A DNA stretch of 64,000 nt from Shewanella seohaensis (lineage in GTDB: Bacteria > Pseudomonadota > Gammaproteobacteria > Enterobacterales > Shewanellaceae), in contig NZ_CP104900.1 in NCBI RefSeq assembly GCF_025449215.1, positions 3,348,001 to 3,412,000 on the forward strand, read 5' to 3'. This document shows positions 51,168 to 61,895 of this stretch, one piece after another. Numbering within the stretch: position 1 is the first letter of the stretch; every line of letters starts with the position of its first letter. The position numbers and the translations under genes are program-made. The notes under the pieces are model-generated. The model ran no database searches. It saw nothing but the letters and a program-made list of their open reading frames with translations, and was not told the DNA's origin.

Positions 51168-51689
51168 CCTAAATTTATTATTAATTGAATTGATTGGCGA
51201 TTTGATATGCAGTCGTCGATAAAATCATCGAATAACGTCTAATCTTCATCCAAAAGTCCCTGTGTTCACACTTATAGCTACTTAGGCGCAAACAGGCTGC
51301 GCTCAATACACACGTCCCTTTAGCTCGCCCCCCTTAAAGTAGCCACTTTATATAGCCGATATAGGCATTTAATAAAAAGTCCCGCGACTCAAAGCGCTAT
51401 ATGCGTGTGAAGACAAATTGGCGATGTAGATGCCTGCACTTATAAGTAGTTAAGAAGGTAGGAAGAAACCCTCAAGGTAAATACGAGTTTGCTTAAGTAA
51501 ATGGGCGTTAACCTTAGCAAATAGGTATTCGTATAGCCCAAGTGACTCCATGTGCCCCCATCTGCCAAACAACACTGAGTTGGTGGAGCCAGCTCTGTTC
51601 ATATAACACTCAAATACAGTAAAGAAAGATGGCAAGGTTCGCATGCAGAACCAAGAGTCGAATTTTACAAACAAAGTATCAATCACCGC

Positions 51690-51885
51690 TGATGGGATTA
51701 AGTGAAGATGGTGGAGGCGCTGCGCTTAGACTGAGGAGCCTGAAAGTTCAAATGGCAAAAACAAAAAACCATCATCGCTGATGGCATTTCGTGAAATATG
51801 GCCGAGGAGCGGCGCTTAGAATGAGGAACCCTAGGGTTCAACTTCCTAAATTGCAAAAACAAAAAAGCCATCATTGCTGATGGCT
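51690..51885 (-). repeat. decayed tRNA-Ser tail/terminator units after the second tRNA-Ser
   Basis: Two copies of the unit described at 50702-51000 are recognisable: GGTGGAGGCGCTGCGCTTAG (51710) and GCCGAGGAGCGGCGCTTAGA (51801). They are separated by an ACCATCATCGCTGATGG hairpin and followed by an intact terminator at 51863-51889. Confidence 0.7.
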
Positions 51886-51898
51886 TTTCCGTAAAATA

Positions 51899-51989
51899 TG
51901 GCGGAGGAGCAGGGATTTGAACCCTGGGTGGGCTATAAACCCACGCCGGTTTTCAAGACCGGTGCATTAAACCACTCTGCCACCCCTCC
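51899..51989 (-). tRNA. tRNA-Ser (UGA), second copy
   Basis: Identical to the tRNA at 51037-51127 over all 91 bases, with CCA encoded. Confidence 0.95.
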
Positions 51990-52000
51990 GAATGGCGCAA

Positions 52001-52029
52001 ATAATATAAGCATCATCGGTGCTTGTAAA
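52001..52029 (-). promoter_or_regulatory. promoter of the second tRNA-Ser gene
   Basis: On the minus strand TTTACA and TATTAT are 17 bases apart, just upstream of the tRNA. Confidence 0.7.
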
Positions 52030-52195
52030 CAGCAATTTTTCAATATCGTGTCAAATGCTCATCTTATGCTCACCAAGATGTTTTTTCAGGCAAATAGCCA
52101 ACAAATTTTCAGCAATATCTGAGTAAACCAACGCAAAAACACCTATACAGTAAGAGACTTGCCGTCTTGGTATGGTAAAATCGCGGTAACTTTTC

Positions 52196-53944
52196 ATGGT
52201 AAATGCTTATATGAATTCACTCTTGATACCATCATCCTCACTCGCGCCTGAATTTAACCTTCCTACCCTGCCGCAATCGGCCACAGGGTTAAAAGCCCTG
52301 CTTTTAGGGCAAGAACGTGTGTTGGATGCCTTTAAGTTACATAACGCCATTGCCGATCAACAGCTGTACCTCGCCGATTTCCCCGGCATTGACCGACAAT
52401 TAATCATGCAAGCCCTCATGGAAACCATCGAGCCGTTATCCAACGCTTATTTAGTGGCGGCTCGTCCTGTAGAAAAAGCGATTCAATTCCAATGGCAGTA
52501 TGACGCGCCGCTCGACAATCAAGGCGCCATTGCCGAGAAAAATGTCAGTTACCGTTACCTGAGTGGCAATATCCGCCGTGCCGATCTACTCGGCCGCATG
52601 GTGCAATCGGCAAATGGCAGCAAATATCAACCCGGTGCACTCGCCCAGTGCCACTATGTGTTTATCTGCGCCGAATCTCTGTGGAAACGCGAAAGCCTAT
52701 GGGATCTGGTGATGCAAATTCTGACGCAAAAATCCTATCAGATAAGCAGCCACCTGAGCCCTATTCCGCTAAATTGTAAAATCATTCTGATTGGCGCAAG
52801 CTTAATTTACAGCCAAGTCCGCTCAGAGGACTGGCAATTTCAGCGCCACTTTAGTTTGCTGGCAGAGCTGGCGAGTGAACTCGATCTGACCCGCTTTAAA
52901 GAAGTGCAATATGCCAGTTGGTTACAAGCCGTAGCTCAGAGTGTTGAGGTTGCTTTAGAGCAATCAAGCCTTGCGCCACTGTTTAGACACAGTGCGAGGT
53001 TGACAGAACATCAACGCCGTTTAAGCCTCTCAATGCTCGATTTTGCCCAATTAATGGCTCAGGCTAAGGTCTATCGCGGCAAAGCCACTATCAATGCCGC
53101 CAGTATTGAACACGCGCTCGAGCAAGCCAACTACCGCCATAACAGCTCAGAAGAGTTTTCTGGGCAAAGTTTTGATGACAATTTCATAAATCTGCCAACT
53201 GAAGGCGCTATGGTAGGACAGATTAATGGCCTGACGGTTATCGATGCGATTGACCATAGTTACGGCGAACCCGCGCGGATCACCGCAACCGTGCACTATG
53301 GTGATGGCGAAGTGGCAGACATTGAAAGAAAGTCCGAGCTGGGTGGCAATATCCACGCCAAGGGTATGATGATCCTTTCTGCCTGTTTGTATCGCATTTT
53401 TGGACGTGACGCCCCGCTACACCTTAATGCCAACATCGTATTCGAGCAGTCCTATCAAGAGATCGATGGTGATAGTGCCTCGCTCGCCGAGTATTGCTGT
53501 TTGATGTCAGCCATTGCCGAGCAGCCGATTATCCAGTCGCTCGCCATTACTGGCGCCTTGGACCAATTCGGCAATGTGCAAGCTATCGGCGGCATTAATG
53601 AGAAGATTGAAGGCTTCTTCAATCTGTGTGAACGACGCGGTCTCACGGGTGAACAGGGCGTGATTATGCCTAAGTCGAACGTTCTGCAACTTAATCTCGC
53701 TCCTAAAGTGATAACAGCTGTAGGCAAAGGCCAATTCCATATCTATGCAATTGAGCATATGGACGAAGCGGTGGAACTATTGATGCAGATGCCAGCTGGA
53801 GTTGCCAATGAAGATAATGACTTCCCTGCCGACTCCTTGTATGGCCTAGTGCAAGAACGGCTCGATAAGCTCGCGGGGAACGGCGAGGAAGAAATTAGTT
53901 TTATGACGAGGTTACTCGCAAAACTGGGATTATTTCGCCATTAA
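52196..53944 (+). CDS. lonH: Lon-related protease without classical ATPase core (LonH/YcbZ family)
   Basis: A 582-residue protein of the YcbZ/LonH family. The N-terminal half is a degenerate AAA+-like part; the C-terminal half is a Lon-type protease domain with the catalytic pair S427 (DGDSASLAEY) and K470 (GGINEKIEGF), 43 residues apart as in E. coli Lon. Other conserved parts are AELGGNIHAKGM-like LGGNIHAKGMMIL and VTQSIAITG-like SLAITGALDQFG. It precedes fabA as ycbZ does in E. coli. ATG 52196 is used; ATG 52211 is an alternative. The natural targets are unknown. Confidence 0.9.
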   Translation: MVNAYMNSLLIPSSSLAPEFNLPTLPQSATGLKALLLGQERVLDAFKLHNAIADQQLYLADFPGIDRQLIMQALMETIEPLSNAYLVAARPVEKAIQFQWQYDAPLDNQGAIAEKNVSYRYLSGNIRRADLLGRMVQSANGSKYQPGALAQCHYVFICAESLWKRESLWDLVMQILTQKSYQISSHLSPIPLNCKIILIGASLIYSQVRSEDWQFQRHFSLLAELASELDLTRFKEVQYASWLQAVAQSVEVALEQSSLAPLFRHSARLTEHQRRLSLSMLDFAQLMAQAKVYRGKATINAASIEHALEQANYRHNSSEEFSGQSFDDNFINLPTEGAMVGQINGLTVIDAIDHSYGEPARITATVHYGDGEVADIERKSELGGNIHAKGMMILSACLYRIFGRDAPLHLNANIVFEQSYQEIDGDSASLAEYCCLMSAIAEQPIIQSLAITGALDQFGNVQAIGGINEKIEGFFNLCERRGLTGEQGVIMPKSNVLQLNLAPKVITAVGKGQFHIYAIEHMDEAVELLMQMPAGVANEDNDFPADSLYGLVQERLDKLAGNGEEEISFMTRLLAKLGLFRH

Positions 53945-53946
53945 TT

Positions 53947-53963
53947 AGCTGATCGGAGTTGTT
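53947..53963 (+). promoter_or_regulatory. likely FadR activator site at fabA
   Basis: AGCTGATCGGAGTTGTT agrees with the FadR consensus AnCTGGTCnGACnTGTT at most positions. It overlaps a -35-like TTGTTT (53959-53964) that is 17 bases from TAATCT (53982-53987), the position where FadR activates fabA in E. coli. Confidence 0.6.
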
Positions 53964-54017
53964 TAGCTTACACGTGTTCGCTAATCTTGGCGCTCTTATT
54001 GCTGGAGTAGTAAAACA

Positions 54018-54533
54018 ATGAATAAAGCAAACAGTTTCAATAAAGAAGAACTCATCGCCTGTGGTCATGGGAAATTATTTGGTCCAAACTCGCCTCGTCT
54101 ACCCGTAGATAATATGCTGATGATCGACAGGATCATCACCATTAACGATAACGGCGGCGAATTTGGCAAAGGTGAAATTGTTGCTGAACTCGATATTAAT
54201 CCAGATCTATGGTTCTTTGGCTGCCACTTCATCAGCGACCCAGTAATGCCAGGTTGTTTAGGCTTAGACGCTATGTGGCAGTTAGTCGGTTTTTACCTTG
54301 GTTGGGAAGGCGCCGAGGGTAAAGGCCGCGCACTGGGCGTCGGTGAAGTGAAATTTACCGGACAAGTGTTACCTGGCGCGAAAAAAGTGACTTACAAGCT
54401 AAACATCAAACGTACCATTCATCGTAAATTGGTCATGGGTATTGCCGATGCCATTCTTGAAGTCGATGGTCGTCAAATTTATAGTGCGACTGATTTAAAA
54501 GTTGGCGTATTTAGCGACACTTCTACCTTCTAA
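54018..54533 (+). CDS. fabA: 3-hydroxydecanoyl-ACP dehydratase/isomerase
   Basis: FabA dehydrates 3-hydroxydecanoyl-ACP and isomerises the product to the cis-3 form, the branch point of unsaturated fatty-acid synthesis. The 171-residue product has the catalytic H70 ([14 protein letters not shown]) and D84 ([10 protein letters not shown]), matching the E. coli residues. It lies after lonH and faces rmf, the same order as in E. coli. A probable FadR site stands in front of it. Confidence 0.97.
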   Translation: MNKANSFNKEELIACGHGKLFGPNSPRLPVDNMLMIDRIITINDNGGEFGKGEIVAELDINPDLWFFGCHFISDPVMPGCLGLDAMWQLVGFYLGWEGAEGKGRALGVGEVKFTGQVLPGAKKVTYKLNIKRTIHRKLVMGIADAILEVDGRQIYSATDLKVGVFSDTSTF

Positions 54534-54567
54534 TCGCTGCAGTACCCTACACGACTCGATACAAAAA

Positions 54568-54585
54568 TGCCCTCATCTGAGGGCA
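54568..54585 (-). terminator. terminator between fabA and rmf
   Basis: TGCCCTCA and TGAGGGCA pair around TC. The T run is on the minus strand, so it serves rmf; it may also end fabA. Confidence 0.65.
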
Positions 54586-54640
54586 ATTATGCTGCATTAC
54601 TCTGTCTGTTCTGGGCTATTTAATCCACGAGAAACACTCG

Positions 54641-54817
54641 TTATTTATTAAATAGCCCATTAACTCGGCCATCCACACCTTCACGCCAACCACCTAACCA
54701 CTGTGATCGCGAATCAAGATTTGCATAAGGACAAAGCTCTTTAGATCGACCCCCAATACCCGCTTGGAATCCTTTGGAAAAAGCTCTGTCTAAACGATCT
54801 CGTTTTTGTCTTTTCAT
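54641..54817 (-). CDS. rmf: ribosome modulation factor
   Basis: A 58-residue basic protein that binds ribosomes in stationary phase and pairs them as inactive 100S dimers. MKRQKRDRLDRAFSKGFQAG, GRSKELCPY and SRSQWLGGWREG are almost identical to E. coli RMF. The start is the ATG at 54817 after a GAGGA ribosome site; a longer open frame to 54895 is not coding. It faces fabA, as in E. coli. Confidence 0.95.
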   Translation of the reverse strand: MKRQKRDRLDRAFSKGFQAGIGGRSKELCPYANLDSRSQWLGGWREGVDGRVNGLFNK

Positions 54818-54950
54818 GCAAGCGTCCTCTGTTCTACGTGAAATAGAAGCAACAGCTTCATCCATAGAAATAGTGCTTTTCAGCGCCGAGATCAATCAAA
54901 AAATCGTCCATTTTATCGACTATTTATTAAACTATTGAGATCATGGTTAA

Positions 54951-54981
54951 AAAAAATCGAGGCAATTTGCCTCGATTTTTT
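54951..54981 (-). terminator. terminator of the DUF3466 gene
   Basis: AAAAAATCGAGGC and GCCTCGATTTTTT pair around AATTT. Confidence 0.85.
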
Positions 54982-55004
54982 GAGTCTGAATTCAAGCTGA
55001 AAAA

Positions 55005-56830
55005 TTAGCGAACTCGACGACGTAACCAAACTAAAGGTAAGGCAAGTAACCAAGCAAGAGATGCTGCGCCCTTACGTTCGTAATTACCCGTGTCAGTGCT
55101 TTCATCCACAGTACAAGCTTCACCATTAGTAGATGGCTTGAGCACCACCATACGCGGAATATAGGCTGTTACAGGGTCACCGTTACCGCTAAGTTCAAAC
55201 AGGGGAAGACCATTCTCACCTACGATAACATTGCCATCCGAGTCAAACTGGTAAGAAGGTTTACGGATAAAGGCGGTACCTACGATAGTGCCATCTTCAT
55301 TAATGCTTGCGGCTTCAACAACGAGAATATCGCTGTTGTAGCTTAGCACCTTGCCAGTACCGTCCTGCACTTCGACCTGATGGCGAGTCCAATTGCCATC
55401 AGAGCCTTTTTCAAAGCCTTTGGATTCGCAGGTCAGCAAGTTATTGAGGTTACTGAACTCCCCAGTAGATTTCTCGTAGAGAAAGCCCGCCTTGGGACGT
55501 GGTTTTTCCTTATCGTAGGTAGTTTCAATATAACCAACAACTTGGCCTTTATTATTGATATCTTTGGGTTTGCTCGAAAGATCAGTGGTCGTTGATGCAA
55601 AATCATTCGGCGTGACATAAGCGACTTCAGGCGTATTGATATCAAAGTAGAAGAATTTATCACGTGGATAACCTTGGATATAACTGCGATAGCTACCAAC
55701 AAGAATACCGTTGTCATTCACATCATAGGCGATAGAGCTTGAAATGGACTCACCCATTGGGATCCAATGATATTGATAGTTGCCCTCGGCATCTTTACTC
55801 CAATAAGCCGCATCTTGGCGTAATCTATCGGTATTACCGTTACGGTACACGTGCGAGCGTCCGGCGACTACACCTTCATTGTTTACACCCAGAGCTTGAG
55901 CGGTAAAGGTTAAGGTATTATTACTTGCAGGGGTTAATCCTAAAGGTAAAGCAGTGCCAGTTGCTACGCCATTATCCAGTTGCCACACATAGGCACGGGT
56001 TTGGTACTGAATATTGCGCGTACCTTGAGTATTCGGATATTGCTCGCGCTGAATACATACATCTAACGGTAACGTGTTATCTGTGCTTAAACAGTAGGCT
56101 ACACGATCGCCACCATATTTACTGATATCAGTACTAACATAACCAACAACTAAATTGTTATTGTTGATCGCAGTTGCCGCAGACCAACCGCCTAACTCAA
56201 CGGTTTTGTCATCTTTAACATATTGAGTATAAGGAGGGGGCAATGGGATTTCGCTATCGCCTACTTTGGCAACTCCGCGATATTCATAATCACGGTAATA
56301 CCAGTAATCCGCAGTATCATCCGTAGTCGCGGTATTTTCCGTTTTCTTTTCAGGTGCAGTCATACTGCCCACTTTCACGCCAGCATCGTTGATGCCATAG
56401 TAAAAGGTATCGACTGAGTTAACGACCGAAGTATCACTCGGTGGCGTAGTGCCATTGATACTGTCAAAGGTCGGTAACCATGCGCCAGCGGCATCATTTT
56501 GTGCAGCGATAAAAGCAAAGTTATTGGCAATAATGGCAGACGTAATCGAATAAGTAATGGTTTCCTCAGGGGCAATACCATCTTCGACGTCAATAACCCC
56601 GCCTTCCACATCTGAAGTACTGAGTTTTTCTTACCTTTGGCGATACCGACCAACTCATCGTTAGCATTCACGCCTAAGGCATAACCGTTGCGAGTGCCTT
56701 CGAGCGTGCCTTGCAGATCATAATTATCAAGGTTAACAATTTCATAGACGGGTGCAGCATGGGCACTGTGTAATACGCCAAGGACACCTAAGGCAACCAA
56801 GGAGAGGGCTTTATCCAACTTTGACTTCAT
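55005..56830 (-). CDS. DUF3466 exported protein with C-terminal sorting-like tail, frameshifted in this sequence
   Basis: A secreted protein with signal peptide (LSLVALGVLGVLHSAHA-APVYEIVNLD) and repeated short motifs of the type NDNGxxVG (DVNDNGILVGSYR, DINNKGQVVGYI, SINEDGTIVGTA, GVNNEGVVAGRS), probably forming a beta propeller. The end is KGAASLAWLLALPLVWLRRRVR: a small-residue stretch, a hydrophobic helix and a basic cluster, like GlyGly-CTERM tails processed by rhombosortase. The frame breaks at the T run 56625-56629 (five where six are needed to read GKKKLSTSDVEGGVIDV). Corrected length is about 608 residues. The function is unknown. ATG 56830 is preferred over 56845. Confidence 0.8.
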
Positions 56831-56858
56831 TAATTCTATTCCCATTTTTATTATTGGT

Positions 56859-58781
56859 TTACTTCAGTGACTCAAGCTCTTCCCATCGCTCGAAGCAAAC
56901 TTCCAATTGTTTTTCTTTATCTGCCAACAGGTTCAATATCGGATTGATTTTATCCTGTGCCTGACTATAAAAATCTGGGCGCGCCACTGTGGTTTGCAAT
57001 TCGAGGATTTCTGCCTCTAATTTCTCCATCAACTCAGGCATGGCCTCTAATTCACGCTGTAACTTATAGGACAGTTTTTTCGCGGCTTTGGCGGGCTCAG
57101 CCACTTTCACCTCAGCGGTTTTTGCTGTCGCAGGAGCTTCGACCGTGTTTGGCTGACTAGGTTCCTCAGAATAAAACTTTGCCCCTTGGTCAATCGCGTC
57201 TTGATAACCACCAACATACTCGCTCCAATGCCCATTACCCGCATACCACCAGCTGCTGGTGACAGTGTTATCGATAAAGGCCCTATCATGGCTCACAAGT
57301 AACAGTGTGCCTTGATATTCAGTCAGCAGCGACTCTAGCAATTCTAGGGTCTCAATATCAAGATCGTTTGTCGGTTCGTCGAGGATGATCAGGTTGGCCG
57401 GACGAATAAGGAGCTTAGCCAAGAGTAAACGATTTTTCTCACCACCCGATAATGCCTTCACAGGCGTACGAGCGCGCATCGGCGAAAACAGGAAATCCTG
57501 CAGATAACTTAAGATATGACGATCTTGACCATTAATGGTGATGGTCTTTTTACCCTCACCCACGTTGTCTTCAACGGTTTGCTCAGGATCCAGCGCCTCA
57601 CGGTATTGGTCGAAATAGGCAATTTCTAACTTAGTACCGACTTTTACCTCACCCGATTGGGGTTGTAACTTTTCAATCAACAGCTTGATAAGGGTCGATT
57701 TACCACAGCCGTTAGGGCCGATAAGCGCAATACGATCCCCGCGAAGTACTGTCGTATTAAAGTTTTTAACTAGATTTTTATCGGGCAGATTGTAGTTTAA
57801 GTCCTTCACATCGAAGACTAACTTACCCGAACGATCGGTATCGGCCACCGCCATCTTAGCATTGCCCTGACGATTCAAGCGTTCGCTGCGTTCTTGGCGC
57901 AGTGCTTTCAATGCACGCACGCGGCCTTCGTTGCGGGTACGACGGGCCTTAACGCCTTGGCGGATCCAAACTTCTTCTTCGGCTAATCGTTTATCGAATA
58001 AGGCATTTTTCTCGGCTTCGACTCGGAGCCACTCCTGCTTACCATCGAGATAAGCTTGGTAATTCCCCGGCCATGAGGTCACTACGCCGCGGTCTAAGTC
58101 GACGATGCGAGTTGCCATACGGGCAATAAAGCCCCTGTCGTGGCTGATAAATACAATGGCACCTTGGAAATCCAAAAGGAATTTTTCCAGCCATTCGATG
58201 GTATCGATATCTAAGTGGTTTGTCGGTTCATCGAGCAGCAATAAATCCGGCTGACTCACGAGGGCGCGGGCAAGCGCTACTTTACGCTGCCAACCGCCGG
58301 ATAATTCACTCAAGGATTTATCGGGATCGAGGCCTAACAACTCACAATTTTGTTTGATGCGCGAGTCAAGCTGCCAGCCGTTGTGATGATCTAAAGTCTC
58401 CTGCAGCTTTTGCATTTGATTGAGCATGCGCTCCATCTGCTCAGGCTCGGCAAAGGCCACATCATGGGACAGTTGATGGTACTGCTCTAACGCTTCACCG
58501 ACTTCCTTTAAGCCCGCGGCGATATAAGAATAGACCGAGCCCTGCTCCGCCTTCGGTGGATCTTGTTGCAAACGGCTAACTGTGACGCTGTTGTCGATGT
58601 TGAATTCCCCTTCATCGAGCAGCACATCGCCGGATAAAATCTTCAATAGACTCGACTTGCCCGCGCCGTTGCGGCCAACAATACACACTCGCTCGCCGCG
58701 CTCGATGGTGAAATCGGCATTTTGCAGCAACGGAGTGTAACCATAGGCTAACGAGCCATTATTGATACGAACCAGACTCAA
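56859..58781 (-). CDS. uup: ABC-F ATPase Uup
   Basis: A 640-residue soluble ATPase with two ABC domains: Walker A GRNGAGKSS and GPNGCGKST, signatures LSGGWQRKVAL and LSGGEKNRLLL, Walker B LLLLDEPTNHLD and LIILDEPTNDLD. The C-terminal coiled coil (about residues 560-635) binds nucleic acid. Uup belongs to the ABC-F family acting on ribosomes or DNA (it limits precise excision of transposons in E. coli). In E. coli uup follows rlmKL; here a glutaredoxin-like gene stands between them. Confidence 0.95.
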   Translation of the reverse strand: MSLVRINNGSLAYGYTPLLQNADFTIERGERVCIVGRNGAGKSSLLKILSGDVLLDEGEFNIDNSVTVSRLQQDPPKAEQGSVYSYIAAGLKEVGEALEQYHQLSHDVAFAEPEQMERMLNQMQKLQETLDHHNGWQLDSRIKQNCELLGLDPDKSLSELSGGWQRKVALARALVSQPDLLLLDEPTNHLDIDTIEWLEKFLLDFQGAIVFISHDRGFIARMATRIVDLDRGVVTSWPGNYQAYLDGKQEWLRVEAEKNALFDKRLAEEEVWIRQGVKARRTRNEGRVRALKALRQERSERLNRQGNAKMAVADTDRSGKLVFDVKDLNYNLPDKNLVKNFNTTVLRGDRIALIGPNGCGKSTLIKLLIEKLQPQSGEVKVGTKLEIAYFDQYREALDPEQTVEDNVGEGKKTITINGQDRHILSYLQDFLFSPMRARTPVKALSGGEKNRLLLAKLLIRPANLIILDEPTNDLDIETLELLESLLTEYQGTLLLVSHDRAFIDNTVTSSWWYAGNGHWSEYVGGYQDAIDQGAKFYSEEPSQPNTVEAPATAKTAEVKVAEPAKAAKKLSYKLQRELEAMPELMEKLEAEILELQTTVARPDFYSQAQDKINPILNLLADKEKQLEVCFERWEELESLK

Positions 58782-58782
58782 A

Positions 58783-59022
58783 CTAAGCTCCTAAAAATTC
58801 TTGTAATTGGGTAGCGTCAAAGGGCCAAAAGAGGCAACGCTCATCCGCGGCCTTCACCACGGGAATACACACGCCATAACGTTCAGCTAAGGCTTCATCA
58901 TCACAAATATCGATGGCCGTAAAGGACACCTCGGCGGCATTAAGCAATGCTGCAGCCTGTTCACATAAGTGACACCCTTCGGTGTGGTATAGAATGTAAC
59001 CCGCTTGCAGTACATTATGCAT
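58783..59022 (-). CDS. glutaredoxin-like protein
   Basis: A 79-residue thioredoxin-fold protein with the C-H-L-C active site (C18/C21 in [12 protein letters not shown]) and the cis-proline in CIPVVKA. Its start overlaps the end of rlmKL by eight bases and its stop is two bases from uup, so the three form an operon. It belongs to the DUF836/glutaredoxin-like group; the redox partner is unknown. Confidence 0.9.
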   Translation of the reverse strand: MHNVLQAGYILYHTEGCHLCEQAAALLNAAEVSFTAIDICDDEALAERYGVCIPVVKAADERCLFWPFDATQLQEFLGA

Positions 59023-61156
59023 GGGTGATAAGCCAAGTGTTATGGATATGGGGATTGCGCTTGTAATCCATCGGCAAGGTCAGATCATCGATGTTTTCCA
59101 CTTTGATTTTCATCTTGGCCAAGGTTTCGGTGTCCATCTTAAACTTGCGTTTGTTGTTGGAGAACACTATCTCACCATTTGGACTTAACAGCTTGATGAG
59201 CATGCCCAGTAAATTCACATGGTCACGTTGCACATCGAAGGAATCTTCCATCCGCTTGGAGTTAGAGAAGGTCGGCGGATCGATAAAAATCAAATCATAT
59301 TGCGCAGATTTATCGAGCGCACTATCGCGGATCCATTGCAAACAATCGGCCTGCACAAACTCATACTGCTTGCCACTGAGGTCATTTAACGCAAAGTTTT
59401 CCTTCGCCCACGCCAGATAGGTGTTTGACATATCAACCGTCGTGACCGACTTAGCGCCACCTAATGCGGCATGCACAGAGGCAGAACCTGTGTAAGAGAA
59501 CAGGTTCAATACCCGGCGCCCTTTCGATTTTTGTCCCACTAAACGGCGGGTTAATCTGTGGTCAAGGAACAAGCCTGTATCCAAATAGCCCGTCAGGTTC
59601 AGCTTAAACTTAGCGCCATATTCGGTGGTGATAAGTTCAAGCTTTCGCTCATCCAGCTTTTGATATTGATTGGTGCCCTTTTGACGCTCACGGGTCTTCA
59701 TAGTGATCTTATGCGGTTCGGCACCAATCGCAGCAGGCAGAGCCAAGAGCACATCGCTTAAACGGCGTTTTGTCACGGCCTCTGGAATGCTGGCCGGCGC
59801 CATATATTCCTGCACCACGATATGGTCTAAATAGCGGTCGACCGCTACGTTATATTCGGGAATGTCGGCATCATATAAACGGTAACTGTCGATACCTTCT
59901 TTTTTCGCCCACTTTTCTAATTGCTTAGCGTTTTTCTTAATACGGTTCGCAAACGCTGGTGCGATATCGGCAATGTCCACACCTTCTGGCAATACGGGCG
60001 TATCACGGCGAGTGCTTTGCGCGTGCAAGGTATAAAGGTTAAAGGCACACTCTAGCGCACCGTTAAACATCTTCATCTGCTTATCGGCTTTGAGTTTCAG
60101 CGCCGAAATCAGCTCAATATCGCTACAGAGCATGGCTACTTTCCAGCCGCCAAACTCCTTTTTAAACTTGTCGCCTAATTGGTAATACAGCTGCAATAGC
60201 TCAGAGACACTGCCTAAACGCTCACCGTAGGGAGGGTTAGTAATCAAGTAACCTTCACCAGCGGGCGGCTCGACATTCAGCGCATTTGCCACTTTAAAGT
60301 CAATCAGTTCAAGTACACCGGCGTTTTGCGCATTGCGTTTTGCCAGTGCCACTAAGCGCGAATCGATATCCGAGCCGTAGAACTTCACGTCGCAGCGCTT
60401 TACACCTAAGGATGCACGCGCCTTGGCCTCTTCTAAAATCTCATGCCAGGTGGCTTTATCGTGACGGCGCCAATGCTCAAAACCAAAACGGCTGCGCTGC
60501 AACCCTGGAGCAATATCGGCAGCCATTAATGCGGCCTCAATCAGTACAGTACCACTGCCGCAGAAAGGATCGAGCAAGGTGGTTGGCGCGGCTTTCCAGC
60601 CACTGCGCACTAACATGTTGGCGGCGAGGTTTTCTTTTAATGGGGCTTCACCAGTCGTAGAGCGATAACCGCGTTGATGTAAAGAAGGTCCCGAGAAGTT
60701 CATCGCAATGGTAATCACCCCATTACGGAAATGGGCGTCGATTTTAATGTCGGCATCAATACGGGCGACGTTTGGACGGGCATCACCGTCATCACGGAAA
60801 CGGTCAACAATCGCATCTTTAATCTTTAACGCACCAAACTGGGTGTTGTTGATAAAGCCGCCAGTGCCGTGAAAATCGATACTAAAGGTGTTGCGATTGG
60901 AGAAATGAGCTGACCAATCAATACAATAAGCTGCGTTATATAATTGCTCCGCCGACTCACAGGGGCCCTTATAGATCACCAGCACGATACGGCTGGCCAA
61001 ACGTGTCCACAGGGTAATACGGTAAGCTAAGGCAAGCGGCGCGGTAAAATAGACACCGGCAACACTCTCTTTAATCTCAGTCGCACCAAATTCTGTCAGT
61101 TCTTGGGCTAAGCTATATTCAAAGCCCTTAGGGGCGGCAGCAAAAAAATTAAGCAT
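59015..61156 (-). CDS. rlmL: bifunctional 23S rRNA methyltransferase RlmKL
   Basis: The enzyme methylates 23S rRNA G2445 (N2, RlmL half) and G2069 (N7, RlmK half). The 713-residue product begins with a THUMP domain, then the first methyltransferase with [17 protein letters not shown] and the N-P-P-Y motif ([11 protein letters not shown]), and then the second with [19 protein letters not shown] and [13 protein letters not shown]. It is the first gene of the rlmKL-grx-uup operon. Confidence 0.96.
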   Translation of the reverse strand: MLNFFAAAPKGFEYSLAQELTEFGATEIKESVAGVYFTAPLALAYRITLWTRLASRIVLVIYKGPCESAEQLYNAAYCIDWSAHFSNRNTFSIDFHGTGGFINNTQFGALKIKDAIVDRFRDDGDARPNVARIDADIKIDAHFRNGVITIAMNFSGPSLHQRGYRSTTGEAPLKENLAANMLVRSGWKAAPTTLLDPFCGSGTVLIEAALMAADIAPGLQRSRFGFEHWRRHDKATWHEILEEAKARASLGVKRCDVKFYGSDIDSRLVALAKRNAQNAGVLELIDFKVANALNVEPPAGEGYLITNPPYGERLGSVSELLQLYYQLGDKFKKEFGGWKVAMLCSDIELISALKLKADKQMKMFNGALECAFNLYTLHAQSTRRDTPVLPEGVDIADIAPAFANRIKKNAKQLEKWAKKEGIDSYRLYDADIPEYNVAVDRYLDHIVVQEYMAPASIPEAVTKRRLSDVLLALPAAIGAEPHKITMKTRERQKGTNQYQKLDERKLELITTEYGAKFKLNLTGYLDTGLFLDHRLTRRLVGQKSKGRRVLNLFSYTGSASVHAALGGAKSVTTVDMSNTYLAWAKENFALNDLSGKQYEFVQADCLQWIRDSALDKSAQYDLIFIDPPTFSNSKRMEDSFDVQRDHVNLLGMLIKLLSPNGEIVFSNNKRKFKMDTETLAKMKIKVENIDDLTLPMDYKRNPHIHNTWLITHA

Positions 61157-61363
61157 GGGATAATCAATACGCAGTCAAAATCAAAGCGACATTATACCTG
61201 TGAAGCGACATAAAAGATAAACAGTTATTCGCCGAAACTCGATTTAGTCAGGCAGTTACCCCACATTTAACTCGCTCAAATCCCTGATAACGGCCAAGAC
61301 TGGACGAATTCCCCGCACTACGCTTTATATTTAAGCATTCACCCGTTTTTTTAGAATTCCTCC

Positions 61364-61392
61364 TTGCAATGCCACAGCACTGCCGTTATAGT
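61364..61392 (+). promoter_or_regulatory. promoter of the initiator tRNA cluster
   Basis: TTGCAA (-35) and TATAGT (-10) are 17 bases apart, followed by TCGCCCCG, a GC-rich discriminator typical of stringently controlled stable RNA genes. Confidence 0.75.
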
Positions 61393-61413
61393 TCGCCCCG
61401 CTTTGAAGATGGA

Positions 61414-61490
<77 letters not shown>

Positions 61491-61528
61491 ATTTAAAGCA
61501 AAGGTAAGTAATACAGATAGATATCGGA

Positions 61529-61605
<77 letters not shown>

Positions 61606-61694
61606 ATCTAGATGTATATGCTTATAAAAAGAAATCGCCCTTGGGCAGTTCTTAGATAACAGAATAAAAACAGTTATTCGCAGCGTTACTCGGA

Positions 61695-61771
<77 letters not shown>

Positions 61772-61818
61772 ATTCTTAGATGACAGAATTAAAACAGTTA
61801 TTAACAGTGTTAATCGGA

Positions 61819-61895
<77 letters not shown>

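Larger units (their letters stand above)
51128..51898. other. region between the two tRNA-Ser genes
   Basis: It holds the promoter of the first tRNA-Ser gene and, at about 51690-51862, more decayed tRNA-Ser tail/terminator units (palindrome GAACCCTAGGGTTC at 51826-51839). A 78-codon minus-strand frame (51450-51686) has no recognisable features and is not accepted. Confidence 0.55.

Noticed and set aside
51450..51686. Open frame of 78 codons on the minus strand between the tRNA-Ser genes
   Set aside because: There is no ribosome site, no match to a known family and no neighbour in an operon. It could be a remnant, but I cannot support it.
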